Assembly: GCA_017307505.1 (NCBI GenBank)
Contig: JAFKEE010000035.1
Coordinates: 62,001-126,000, forward strand
Reading direction: 5' to 3'
From: Acidobacteriota bacterium
Lineage (GTDB): Bacteria; Acidobacteriota; Terriglobia; Bryobacterales; Bryobacteraceae
DNA length: 64,000 bases
Positions 28,198-36,223 of the stretch are shown in pieces. Below the pieces are notes generated by a model that was not told where the DNA came from, made no database searches, and saw only the letters and a program-made list of their open reading frames with translations. The translations under genes and the position numbers were made by a program. Position 1 is the first letter of the stretch. Every line of letters begins with the position of its first letter.

Positions 28198-28254
28198 GGG
28201 GAAAGACCAGAAGGTGCGGGAAAGGACTATTCTAACGGACGAGAGGTTGGATTC

Positions 28255-29610
28255 ATGCCTGATATCGAAAGCTTCAAGAAACAAGCCCTTGACGAGCTCA
28301 TCGAACTGCTCAAGATCCCAAGTATCAGCACTTTGCCGGAGCACGAGCCGGACATGCGCCGGGCCGCCGACACCGTCGAAGCCGCCCTGCTCCGCGCCGG
28401 CATGACGCGCACGGAACAGATCCATCGCGCCAATCACCCGCTGGTCTTTGGAGAATGGCTGGGCGCCCCCGGCAAGCCGACGCTGCTGCTCTACGGTCAC
28501 TACGACGTGCAACCGGCCGACCCGCTGGACGAGTGGAAGTCGCCCCCCTTTGAGCCCGAGATCCGCGACAACAACATCTACGCCCGCGGAGCCACCGACG
28601 ACAAAGGCCAGACCTGGATCCTCGTCAAGGCCGTCGAGTGGCTGATGAAGCGCGATGGGAAACTGCCTATCAACATCAAGTTCCTGATCGAGGGCGAGGA
28701 AGAGTGCGGCGGCGAGGCCATCGAAGCCTATGTCGCCGAAAAGCCCGCCCAACTGGCAGCCGATGCCGCCATCATCTGCGACAGCGAAATGTTCGCACCC
28801 GGCCTGCCCTCCATTTGCATTGGCCTGCGCGGTATCGTCTACGGCGAACTCCACGTGGAAGCCGCGCGCCAGGATCTGCACTCCGGCGTCTATGGCGGCG
28901 CCGCCCCCAACCCGATCATGGCCATCGCCGAGATGCTCACCGCGCTGAAGGACAAGGACGGCCACATCCTGATTCCCGGGTTCTATGACCGTGTCGTGAA
29001 ACCCGCTCCGGCCGAGGCCGAAGCCTGGGCCAGCCTGCCCTTCGACGAGAAGGAGTACCTGGAAAAGGAGATCGGCGCCACCGCGATCACCGGCGAGCCC
29101 GGCTTCTCCGTCTTCGACAAAACCTGGGCCCGGCCCACCTTCGAAGTCCACGGCATCCGCGGTGGTTTCGTCGGCGAAGGCGCCAAAACGGTAATCCCCG
29201 CCCGCGCCGTAGCCAAGATCTCCATGCGCCTGGTCGCCGATCAGCGCCCGGATGAAGCCATCAGCCAATTGAAGGCCGCCATTGCCGCCGTCACCCCCAA
29301 GGGAGTCAAGGCGGAATACAAGTTCCTCCACGGCGCCGGCCCCTCGCTCGTGAATCCGGACAACCAGTTCATCCACGAGTCGGCCCTGGCGATGGAAGAG
29401 GTCTTCGGCAAAAAGACCGTCTACATCCGCAGCGGCGGCTCCATCCCCATCGTCGGCCTGTTCGACACCCACCTGGGCATCCCCAGTGTTTTGATGGGCT
29501 TCGGACTACCCGACGACAACCTGCACTCGCCCAATGAGAAGTTCCACGTGCCCAACTTCTACAACGGCATCGACGCCGTCATCCGCTACCTGGAGCGCCT
29601 CGGCGCCTGA
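28255..29610 (+). CDS. M20-family metallo-dipeptidase
   Basis: 451 residues from ATG 28255 with GAGAGG upstream. Dinuclear zinc residues are visible: [23 protein letters not shown] (His, Asp), GATDDKGQ (bridging Asp), [11 protein letters not shown] (catalytic Glu and metal Glu), ICDSEMF (Asp) and the late histidine in [13 protein letters not shown]. The dimerisation insert carries [13 protein letters not shown]. It matches the cytosolic carnosinase/dipeptidase branch (M20A) rather than ArgE or DapE. No signal peptide, so it probably recycles dipeptides in the cytoplasm. Confidence 0.92.
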   Translation: MPDIESFKKQALDELIELLKIPSISTLPEHEPDMRRAADTVEAALLRAGMTRTEQIHRANHPLVFGEWLGAPGKPTLLLYGHYDVQPADPLDEWKSPPFEPEIRDNNIYARGATDDKGQTWILVKAVEWLMKRDGKLPINIKFLIEGEEECGGEAIEAYVAEKPAQLAADAAIICDSEMFAPGLPSICIGLRGIVYGELHVEAARQDLHSGVYGGAAPNPIMAIAEMLTALKDKDGHILIPGFYDRVVKPAPAEAEAWASLPFDEKEYLEKEIGATAITGEPGFSVFDKTWARPTFEVHGIRGGFVGEGAKTVIPARAVAKISMRLVADQRPDEAISQLKAAIAAVTPKGVKAEYKFLHGAGPSLVNPDNQFIHESALAMEEVFGKKTVYIRSGGSIPIVGLFDTHLGIPSVLMGFGLPDDNLHSPNEKFHVPNFYNGIDAVIRYLERLGA

Positions 29611-29620
29611 TCCTTCGAAA

Positions 29621-29646
29621 GGGAGCGAAACGTCGACTTCGCTCCC
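29621..29646 (+). terminator. Terminator hairpin after the M20 peptidase gene
   Basis: GGGAGCGAA (29621-29629) pairs perfectly with TTCGCTCCC (29638-29646) around an 8-base loop, ten bases after the stop codon. A pyrimidine-rich stretch (CTCCGCCTCTC) follows. Confidence 0.6.
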
Positions 29647-29696
29647 CTCCGCCTCTCAAACCTCACTATTTCACCTCTTTAATACAGCTGTACTTA

Positions 29697-29717
29697 CACT
29701 AAACACCACGTTTAGTG
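29697..29717 (-). terminator. Second hairpin, likely terminator of the minus-strand gene
   Basis: CACTAAAC (29697-29704) pairs with GTTTAGTG (29710-29717) around ACCAC, 37 bases beyond the stop of the converging xylose-isomerase-like gene. The surrounding 60 bases are much richer in AT than the rest of the window. Confidence 0.5.
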
Positions 29718-29753
29718 CTCTGTTTCCGGATTGGCGAGTCGGAGATCCAGCCA

Positions 29754-30593
29754 TCACAGCAAACGCCGTAAATACTTGATGTTACGCCGCAAATCCTCTT
29801 CTACATCTTTAGACGGGCTATTCGTCTCCAGCGTGACGTACCCCTCATAGCGGATGTCGTTCAGCGCCTCCAGGGCGGCCTTCACATTCACATCGCCCTC
29901 GCCCAGGTAACCCTTGTCCTTGAAGTGGAGCTGGCAAATGCGTTCACGGCCCAACTGACGGATCTCCTGCGCCGGATCCACCTTATATTGATTGGTCGCA
30001 TTGCCGATGTCGTACCAGATCTTCAAGGCCGCCGAGCCCACCTGATCCAGGATCCGCAGATCGTCCCCGGCCGGGATCGTATTCTCAAAGCCCAGCGTGA
30101 TGCGGGCCTTTTCCGCTTCGCGGCACAATTCCTTCAGCGGACCCACGACCGCGTCCATCTCGGCTTTGGAAGTGAGGGCGCAATTCCCGAAGAAGACCAG
30201 CATCAGGATCTTGGCGTCCAGGCGCCGCGTGATGTCGATGCCCTCCGCGCCCCACTTCACCGCCTGCGGGTCGCTCTTCAGGCAGCTGGCATGCAGGATG
30301 TCGATGTAGGTGGCGACCAGCGGGAGCTTATATTGCTTGGAGTTAGCGAGAAACTGCCCCTGGAGCGCTGCATTGGCCATCACCAGATGGCCGTCCGAAG
30401 CCTGCCGTCCGAGGGTGACCTGCAGTCCCTCCGCTCCGGCGCGGCTCGCGATCTCGATCGAGGCCGGATCCGAACGCTTGCCCACTACCCCGTCCATCAC
30501 CCCGATCTTGATTCTGGCGCGATGGGCGGCGCATAAGGGAGCCGCGGCGGCGGCTGCGAGCAGCGATCGGCGGGTAAGCATCGAAAGAGTCAT
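29754..30593 (-). CDS. Secreted sugar phosphate isomerase/epimerase-like (xylose-isomerase-type TIM barrel) protein
   Basis: 279 residues from ATG 30593; an ATG four codons in is also possible. The N-terminus MLTRRSLLAAAAAAPLCAAH looks like a twin-arginine signal. The mature part is an AP-endonuclease-2-type TIM barrel: IEIASRAGAEGLQVTLG, ATYIDILHASC, ARITLGFENTIPAGDD with the metal Glu, ALKIWYDIGNAT, ICQLHFKDKGYLGEGDVNV with His and Asp, and GYVTLETNSP. Such proteins isomerise or epimerise sugars or inositols. Export by Tat is common among acidobacterial members, and the substrate is unknown. Confidence 0.85.
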   Translation of the reverse strand: MTLSMLTRRSLLAAAAAAPLCAAHRARIKIGVMDGVVGKRSDPASIEIASRAGAEGLQVTLGRQASDGHLVMANAALQGQFLANSKQYKLPLVATYIDILHASCLKSDPQAVKWGAEGIDITRRLDAKILMLVFFGNCALTSKAEMDAVVGPLKELCREAEKARITLGFENTIPAGDDLRILDQVGSAALKIWYDIGNATNQYKVDPAQEIRQLGRERICQLHFKDKGYLGEGDVNVKAALEALNDIRYEGYVTLETNSPSKDVEEDLRRNIKYLRRLL

Positions 30594-30650
30594 ATCACGG
30601 CAAGCCAAGGCAGCGCCAGCGGAAGGGCGGATCCGCGGAGCCCCGGGTGG

Positions 30651-30656
30651 TATACT
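30651..30656 (+). promoter_or_regulatory. Extended -10 promoter element of the NHL-protein gene
   Basis: TGG-TATACT ends at 30656, matching an extended -10 (TGN-TATAAT-like). No good -35 is present 17 bases upstream. Transcription would begin near 30663, just before the series of hairpins in the leader. Confidence 0.4.
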
Positions 30657-30662
30657 CCGATG

Positions 30663-30811
30663 TATTGGGAAGCCCTTTGGGCTGAGCCCGATCACAGGCC
30701 CGGACAGGTTCAGGAAACCTGCCGGACCGGGTGGCCGTCTAGGTTGTTTCGCACTGACCCGGGCAATGCTGCCACAGGTGCGAATTTGGGGAGAAGGAAG
30801 GACTTTTGCGA
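30663..30811 (+). ncRNA. Structured 5' leader with three hairpins (candidate cis-regulatory RNA)
   Basis: Three stems can be drawn between the predicted start site and the ribosome site. P1 is AGCCC-TTT-GGGCT (30671-30683), which competes with an alternative GGGCT-GA-GCCC pairing. P2 is a long imperfect stem at 30697-30736 built from GGCC, CCCGG/CCGGG and CAGGTT/AACCTG with a small loop at 30711-30715. P3 is TTCGCAC (30748-30754) with GTGCGAA (30778-30784) enclosing 23 bases. AAGGAAGGA and the start codon follow. I could not match it to a known riboswitch class. It may be an RNA thermometer-like, ligand-binding or protein-binding leader, or merely mRNA-stabilising structure. Confidence 0.4.
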
Positions 30812-32386
30812 ATGTCGATTGCTCGGTTTGGCGGTTTGAAGCGGAAGTTTGCCGGCGCCCTCGTGGGCGGCGGCCTGCTGCTGGGGCTGCCACTCGTTAG
30901 TTCCGCCCAGTCTGTCCCTTCCTATGTGATTTCGACCTTCGCCGGAACAGGCGCCAACGACGCGACGGAGTTCGCCGGCGATGACGGCCCTGCAACGTCT
31001 GCCCAGCTGAATAACCCGTACAGTATCGCGCTCGATTCCGCCGGCAACGTCTACATTGCTGACCAGGTGCATCACCGCATCCGCAAGGTTTCCACCGCGG
31101 GCATCATCACCACCATCGCCGGAACCGGCACCGCCTCCTGGACAGGCGACGACGCTGTGGCGACCAGCGGCACCCTGAATTCGCCCTGCGGACTTCTTGT
31201 GGATAGCACGGGCGACATCTACATCGCCGATACGCTGAATCACGTCATCCGCAAAATCACAATCTCCACGGGCAAGATCTCCACCTTCGCCGGCAACAAC
31301 ACAGCCGGTTTCTCGGGCGACGGAGACGGCATCGACACAAGCACCGCCACCGTCACCGACCCAGATCCAAAGGCGACCAGCGCGGAACTCAACCGCCCCA
31401 CGGCCCTCGCTCGCGATTCCAGTGGGAATCTGTACATTGCAGACACCTATAACAGCCGCATCCGCAAGGTCCTGGCCAGCAACTCGACGATTAATACCGT
31501 CGTAGGCGACGGTGCGCAGCGCCGTTTCGGCGACGGCGGACTGGCTAATGCGGCTTCGCTGTTCGATCCCCAGGGCATCAACTTCGACGCGGCCGGCAAC
31601 CTCTTTATTGCGGACACGAACAACCATGTCATCCGCAAAGTGACTACGGACGGCAAGATTCAGACCGTGGCGGGCAACGGCGTCTACGGCTACACCGGCG
31701 ACGAGGTTCCAGCCACGCAGGCGTCCCTGTTCTACCCCAAATGGGTGGCTGTCGATTCCACCGGCAATCTCTTCATCGCTGATTCGTTCAACATGCGCAT
31801 CCGCATGGTGACCACTGACGGCATCATTCACACGATCGCCGGCAACGGAACCTATGGACTCTACGGGGATGGCGGCCCGGCGATCGATGCCGCTTTGCGC
31901 TTCCCTTCCTCGGTGACCATCGGCACCGGCGGCAAGATCTACGTCACCGATAACCAGAATCACCGAGTTGCGCTGCTGACCCCTGTCGCGGATCTGGGCC
32001 TTTCCGCGCCCACCTCGCTGAATCTGGGCGGCAAGCAGTATGTCAACGCCGTTCTGGACGACAACCAGACCCTGGTTCTGCCCTCCGACGCGCTGGCCGG
32101 CACGCCTTCGCGCCCGGCGCGCGCTGGCGAAACCATCACGATGTATGCCAACGGTTTGGGCGACACGGACGAGCAGATCAACGACACGCTCAGCCGGATC
32201 CGGATCTACTTCGGACACATGGCCGCCGATGTCAGCTATGCAGGCGAAGCCGGCGACGGCTCCGGCGCCAAGCGGCTGAATGTCGTGGTTCCCAATATCG
32301 AAGACAACGACGCCCTCCCTGTCATGCTGTTTAAGGACGGCACCGTAACCCAAAAGGCGATCTATACGGCAGTTCGTTCGAATTAA
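30812..32386 (+). CDS. Secreted NHL-repeat propeller protein with Solibacteres-type C-terminal domain
   Basis: 524 residues from ATG 30812 (TTG 30806 is also possible; AAGGAAGGA lies between 5 and 11 bases upstream). The signal peptide is at 1-30 (FAGALVGGGLLLGLPLVSSAQ). At least six NHL blades follow with the recurring pattern DSAGNVYIADQVHHRIRKV, DSTGDIYIADTLNHVIRKI, DSSGNLYIADTYNSRIRKV, DAAGNLFIADTNNHVIRKV and DSTGNLFIADSFNMRIRMV, each followed by a TIAGNGxxGxxGDGGPA linker. Residues from about 390 form a smaller version of the C-terminal domain (AGETITMYANGLGDTD). The role is probably ligand or polymer binding outside the cell. A structured leader precedes it. Confidence 0.88.
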   Translation: MSIARFGGLKRKFAGALVGGGLLLGLPLVSSAQSVPSYVISTFAGTGANDATEFAGDDGPATSAQLNNPYSIALDSAGNVYIADQVHHRIRKVSTAGIITTIAGTGTASWTGDDAVATSGTLNSPCGLLVDSTGDIYIADTLNHVIRKITISTGKISTFAGNNTAGFSGDGDGIDTSTATVTDPDPKATSAELNRPTALARDSSGNLYIADTYNSRIRKVLASNSTINTVVGDGAQRRFGDGGLANAASLFDPQGINFDAAGNLFIADTNNHVIRKVTTDGKIQTVAGNGVYGYTGDEVPATQASLFYPKWVAVDSTGNLFIADSFNMRIRMVTTDGIIHTIAGNGTYGLYGDGGPAIDAALRFPSSVTIGTGGKIYVTDNQNHRVALLTPVADLGLSAPTSLNLGGKQYVNAVLDDNQTLVLPSDALAGTPSRPARAGETITMYANGLGDTDEQINDTLSRIRIYFGHMAADVSYAGEAGDGSGAKRLNVVVPNIEDNDALPVMLFKDGTVTQKAIYTAVRSN

Positions 32387-32394
32387 TTCAGCCT

Positions 32395-33579
32395 ATGCGG
32401 CTTGCGGCGCTGCTCGAAGCTGGCCAGTCGGACTTCCTGGACGCCCTTACTGACCTTACGGAAGAGCAGTCCGCCGCCAAGCCGGATCAGAACCAGTGGT
32501 CCGTCCTCGAATGCATCGAGCACGTGATCATTGTCGAGGAACGCCACCTGCGCTGGCTCGATAAGGGCCGGTCCATCGAGCCTCAACGGGACCACGACCG
32601 CGAACTCCGCCTGTTCACCATCATGCGGAACTACCTCGAAAAGCGGGAGGCGCCGGAGGCCCTGCGGCCGAAAAACCGTTTTACGAGACTGGCCGATGCC
32701 TGTGAGGCCTTCCTGGAAGCCCGCGACCGGTCTATCCGGCTGGTGGACGAGCGAGGGGAAACACTTTACGCCGTAGGGGTAAAGCACCCGTTCTTTGGTC
32801 CGGTGAATGGCGCCGAACTGGTCCACTTGATGGACGGTCATGCCCGGCGTCATGCGGACCAGATCCGGTCGTTGAGCAAACCAGCCCCGCCCCCGCGAGC
32901 CCGCCTGGATCCCATCCGGGTCCAACGGGAGGATTCGTCGGCGCCGCGCGTCGAACCGCGACTGCCTGAGGAACTCGCCTCTCCGGCCGACCCGGGCAGT
33001 TTCTTCACAAACGAAGCCAATGTCACCCTTGACGCGCTGCACCTCCGGAATGGGAATGCGCGTGGAGTGAAGGCGCTCAACTTCACCGCGTCCGGCTCGG
33101 TCGTGGAACTTACCAATTTCGCCGGAGCCGAGTTTGAATCCATTGTCCTGAAGGATGTCCGGCTCCTGAATTGCGACCTGGCGCACCTGAAGGTGCAACG
33201 CATGGTCCTGGAGCGGGTCGAGATCGTCGACTGCCGGCTGATGGGCTTCTCGGCGGAGTCGCTTGATGCCCGGGACTTGCTCATTCAGAACTCAGACGTA
33301 CGCTATGCGAGCCTCCATGGGGCATGGCTCCGCAACTGTGAGCTCGAAGGTTCGAAGTGGCAGGAAGCCGACCTGCGCTCCGCCGACCTCAGCGGCACGG
33401 TGATCCGGCGCTGTGACCTGGACCGGGCCGACCTGCGCGACGCCAAGCTCCTGGACACGGACTTCCGCACCTCGCAACTGGAGGGGATGCAGGTGGATAC
33501 GAAAGACCTGCGCGGAGCCATTGTCGAACCCGCCCAGGCGATGATCCTCGCCCAACGGATGGGTCTCCGGATCGTCTGA
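32395..33579 (+). CDS. DinB-like domain fused to pentapeptide repeats
   Basis: 394 residues, starting eight bases after the NHL gene. Residues 1-165 form a DinB_2-type four-helix bundle: QNQWSVLECIEHVIIVEERHLRWL with His at the first metal position and NGAELVHLMDGHARRHADQIRSL with the distal histidines, as in bacillithiol/mycothiol-dependent transferases. Residues about 220-380 are a right-handed pentapeptide-repeat helix (ADLRSADLSGTVIRRCDLDRADLRDAKLLDTDF). A proline-rich linker (KPAPPPRARL) joins them. I know of no characterised protein with this pairing. The repeats probably provide a protein-binding surface. Confidence 0.82.
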   Translation: MRLAALLEAGQSDFLDALTDLTEEQSAAKPDQNQWSVLECIEHVIIVEERHLRWLDKGRSIEPQRDHDRELRLFTIMRNYLEKREAPEALRPKNRFTRLADACEAFLEARDRSIRLVDERGETLYAVGVKHPFFGPVNGAELVHLMDGHARRHADQIRSLSKPAPPPRARLDPIRVQREDSSAPRVEPRLPEELASPADPGSFFTNEANVTLDALHLRNGNARGVKALNFTASGSVVELTNFAGAEFESIVLKDVRLLNCDLAHLKVQRMVLERVEIVDCRLMGFSAESLDARDLLIQNSDVRYASLHGAWLRNCELEGSKWQEADLRSADLSGTVIRRCDLDRADLRDAKLLDTDFRTSQLEGMQVDTKDLRGAIVEPAQAMILAQRMGLRIV

Positions 33580-33596
33580 GGCTCAGCGATCTCGCC

Positions 33597-34910
33597 TTAT
33601 CGGGAAGACGGAATCGCCACGGCTTGTGGAATGAATCCCATCACTCCGAGCTGATAGTCGATGGCCAGATTGAACCCACGCAGGAACTGAAAGCCCAGAA
33701 CGCCTTTCACCTTGAATCCGGCAGCCTGATTGAGATCGTCCATATTGCAGGACGACGCCCTGCCAGCCCATCGTGCCGCGGCTACCTGGAGAACCACTTC
33801 AAAGATGTCATGCCCCGGACAACTCGAGCAGGTCCAGCCTGTCAGGATATGGGTCAGCCCGGTACTGAGAACATTGGCCTTTTTGGGGCGCTCGCCACTC
33901 TGAAAAGTCACATCCGACGCAATCGTGTTCACGGCGAAGTAGGAGGTGAGTTCCGTATCCCATTGAACCGGGACCATTAGGAAGGGACCGAACCGGTGGA
34001 TGGGCACGAAGTCGCGCGAAGAGATGAGTGGATTTTCGGGTGTCGACGGGGAGAGCCGGAGTTCGCGGCGCTCATGGTCGATCTCGATCAGAAAGTCTTT
34101 GAACACCTGGCTGCCGATTACGCCATCGGCGGCGTATTCGAATCGTGTACCTCCGCCACGCACAAAGACTGGGCAATTCCGGAAGGTCAGGTCGCCGATC
34201 TCCAGCGTTTCGACGAGCGAAAGTTGTCCCTCCTGGAGCCACTCCAGCCAGGGATACTGCGTCTTGAATAAGGGCTTCGCGCCCAGAGCCTTGGCCGCTC
34301 GCTGGGTGAGCCAGACTCCGTCGTTCGCTGTGCCAATCAGGAGCCGGAGCGCCTCTCCATTCGGCGCCACGAAGGGCAGGACGAGAAAGTCCTCGGAGCC
34401 CGGATTGCACTCCGGGCAATTGGGGCCAGCCAGCTGCAGCTTGTAAGCATAGGACTTGCCGGTGTCCGACGGCTCGAAGGCCGGCCGGTCTCCCAGCGCC
34501 TCCATAATCCGGATCCGGGTTCGAGTCCTGCTGGCACGTTCGCCCCTGGAAACAGAGAGGAGTTTCCGGGCCGCCGCCAGCCGTTCCGCGGGGGTTGTCG
34601 CCAATCGCGAAAGTCCGTCCAGGGCATCGGGATTTACCGGATTCTGGCTGAGCACGCGTTCAAACAAGGTGCGTGCTGCCTCATCCCGGAAACCACTTTC
34701 GAGTATTCTCGCGGCGGCGAGAATACTCGAAATCCGATTTGGCTCTTTCTCGATGGACTTTGAGTAATAGAGGAGTGCCTGATCGGGCTGCCCGCGTTTG
34801 TAACGGGCGTCTCCCAGTTTCTCCAAGGCTTCGGGCGTATAGCTATCAAGAAGATCCTGACCCGCGGCGGAACAGGCCCACAAAAGAAGAACCGAGATGA
34901 GGATGCGCAA
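33597..34910 (-). CDS. Secreted TPR protein with degenerate retropepsin-like domain
   Basis: About 437 residues from TTG 34910, preceded by GGAG at 8 bases; the frame is open to TTG 34937. Signal peptide LRILISVLLLWACSAAGQ. Two or three TPR-like units follow (ALEKLGDARYKRGQPDQALLYYSKSI, ARILESGFRDEAARTLFERVL). The C-terminal 280 residues resemble the acidobacterial aspartyl-protease group: two lobes around LLIGTANDGVWLTQRAAKALG and FAVNTIASDVTFQSG, and the GVIGSQVFKDFLIEIDHERREL and GVLGFQFLRGFNLAIDY beta motifs. The catalytic D-T/S-G is not present in either lobe. A perfect 16-bp palindrome lies in the TPR part. Confidence 0.75.
   Translation of the reverse strand: MRILISVLLLWACSAAGQDLLDSYTPEALEKLGDARYKRGQPDQALLYYSKSIEKEPNRISSILAAARILESGFRDEAARTLFERVLSQNPVNPDALDGLSRLATTPAERLAAARKLLSVSRGERASRTRTRIRIMEALGDRPAFEPSDTGKSYAYKLQLAGPNCPECNPGSEDFLVLPFVAPNGEALRLLIGTANDGVWLTQRAAKALGAKPLFKTQYPWLEWLQEGQLSLVETLEIGDLTFRNCPVFVRGGGTRFEYAADGVIGSQVFKDFLIEIDHERRELRLSPSTPENPLISSRDFVPIHRFGPFLMVPVQWDTELTSYFAVNTIASDVTFQSGERPKKANVLSTGLTHILTGWTCSSCPGHDIFEVVLQVAAARWAGRASSCNMDDLNQAAGFKVKGVLGFQFLRGFNLAIDYQLGVMGFIPQAVAIPSSR
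34697..34732. repeat. Perfect 16-bp inverted repeat inside a coding region
   Basis: TTTCGAGTATTCTCGC (34697-34712) is followed by the four-base loop GGCG and its exact complement (34717-34732). It encodes the residues ISSILAAARILES of the TPR region on the minus strand. A match of 16 of 16 with so small a loop is far beyond what codon choice gives by chance. Confidence 0.9.
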
Positions 34911-35030
34911 GCCAAATTCTCCGGTGGCCGTGTACAAGGCGCATTTCCAAGTTGAGGTCTATTACATCTCAAATTAGAACTGAAAGTAAGCCCCAATTTT
35001 GATTCAGGCCGGAGTATTCGAAAGTTTGCC

Positions 35031-35516
35031 TCACAGCATCCGGTACATGACGAAGGCGTCCACAAACCCTAGCGACGGGTGCTCGAAGGCCTCGGGTAGC
35101 CGGCCTACGATTGCGAAACCGAGATGCTGCCACAGGCGCACGGCCCGCTCCTTCGTGCTCACGACGAAGTTGAACTGCATCGCGCGGTAGCCGCGGCTCC
35201 TGGCATGTTCCAGGGAATGCAGACACATCGCCCGGGCTACGCCCCGGCTGGTTGCCTGCGCCGCCGTCATGTAGCCGCAGTTCGCCACATGCGCTCCGCC
35301 ACCTTTCTGGTTGGGGTGCAGAAAGTAGGTTCCGGCCACTTGCCCGCCTTCCTCGGCGACGAAGACTTCATGACCGGCTGAGAACCAGTAGGTCAGCGCA
35401 TCTTCCCGGCTAAGGTCGCGCGGGAGCGTGTAAGTCGCCCCGGCCCGGATGACCGGTTCCAGAATGGCCCAGATGGCGTCGGCGTCTGCGGTGCCGGCGA
35501 GTCGGATGGTCCACAT
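35031..35516 (-). CDS. GNAT-family N-acetyltransferase
   Basis: 161 residues, a complete GNAT domain: TIRLAGTADADAIWAILEPVI, the beta4 strand VAGTYFLHPNQKGGGAHVANCGYMTA, the acetyl-CoA loop around QATSRGVARAMCLHSLEHARSRGYRAMQFNFVVS with the R-G-x-A variant, and NFVVSTKERAVRLWQHLGFAIVGRLPEAF at the C-terminus. Substrate unknown; the family acetylates amines or protein N-termini. It lies 27 bases beyond a DUF2225-like gene on the same strand. Confidence 0.87.
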   Translation of the reverse strand: MWTIRLAGTADADAIWAILEPVIRAGATYTLPRDLSREDALTYWFSAGHEVFVAEEGGQVAGTYFLHPNQKGGGAHVANCGYMTAAQATSRGVARAMCLHSLEHARSRGYRAMQFNFVVSTKERAVRLWQHLGFAIVGRLPEAFEHPSLGFVDAFVMYRML

Positions 35517-35543
35517 GATTCCAGGATCCCAGTTCCCGCGGGC

Positions 35544-36194
35544 TCAGGTCAGCCGGACCGGCGTGCCCCCCACCGGACCGCGCGGCACTTCGTCCAGCGT
35601 GTGCCGGCCGGTATCGCGGCGCTGGACCAGGCCGGTCTGGAAACGGAGCACGGCATCCATCATCTCGGGCAACTCCTCTTCCTGCAAAGCGACCCGGATG
35701 GTCTCGGCGGCCGCCTCGAATTCGCCGATGCGGCGCAGGATGTCGACCGCCAGCGCGAGTTCCTCAGCGGGCGTGTCGAGAAAGTCGTGTCCTGCCGCCT
35801 TACTTGCCTGAAACAGACGGATTGCTTTCAGGCGGCACCGGAGGGCGTGCTCCGGTTGATTGCAATCGTCATGACTCCAGGCGGCTTGCAGGTTGATCCA
35901 GCCGGCGTCGGCGAGGTGGCCCAATTGCTCAAGAAGCCAAGCGTGACGTTCGAACCCAATTGGCAGCGCCTGGTATTCGGACGTTCGAACCCAATCGGCG
36001 ATGCCCTCGGCGGCGTAGCTGAGGTCGGGCGCGGCGTAGCCGCAGGACGGGCAGGATTGCATCCAGGTGGAAAGCGTCGAGCGCAGGGGCTCACCAGGCC
36101 GGGTATCGAGGTCGGGGGCCAGTTGGGGTGAAACCGAGGGCGCCTCCGGCTGGTCTGAGACAGCTCCACAAACAGAACAATGATTCCTAGGCAT
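35544..36194 (-). CDS. DUF2225-like protein with two CxxC zinc ribbons
   Basis: 216 residues. CSVCG at residues 6-10 and CPSCGYAAPDLSYAAEG near 48-52 form a zinc-ribbon-like start that is typical of DUF2225 proteins. The rest is helical and TPR-like (HAWLLEQLGHLADAGWINLQAAWSHDD, AIRLFQASKAAGHDF, AVDILRRIGEFEAAAETIRVAL). The function of this family is unknown. It is divergent from the MoxR-type AAA gene (29 bases apart), so the two may share a control region. Confidence 0.65.
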   Translation of the reverse strand: MPRNHCSVCGAVSDQPEAPSVSPQLAPDLDTRPGEPLRSTLSTWMQSCPSCGYAAPDLSYAAEGIADWVRTSEYQALPIGFERHAWLLEQLGHLADAGWINLQAAWSHDDCNQPEHALRCRLKAIRLFQASKAAGHDFLDTPAEELALAVDILRRIGEFEAAAETIRVALQEEELPEMMDAVLRFQTGLVQRRDTGRHTLDEVPRGPVGGTPVRLT

Positions 36195-36223
36195 CCGACG
36201 CTGGTTTTAGCACAATAGAGGGG

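Noticed and set aside
28198-29472. An upstream extension of the DUF255 gene of 425 codons
   Set aside because: The extension is antisense to the M20 peptidase gene; the family begins at the [15 protein letters not shown] start at 28197.
30707-30726. A cobalamin-riboswitch-like box (TTCAGGAAACCTGCCGGA) in the leader
   Set aside because: It resembles the B12 box by eye, but none of the other conserved cobalamin-riboswitch elements precede it, and the downstream gene has no link to cobalamin. The bases form part of the P2 hairpin.
31000-31960. Regularly spaced repeats in the NHL gene that could suggest a CRISPR-like array
   Set aside because: The spacing comes from in-frame NHL blades with diverged DNA sequence; there are no identical repeat units or spacers.
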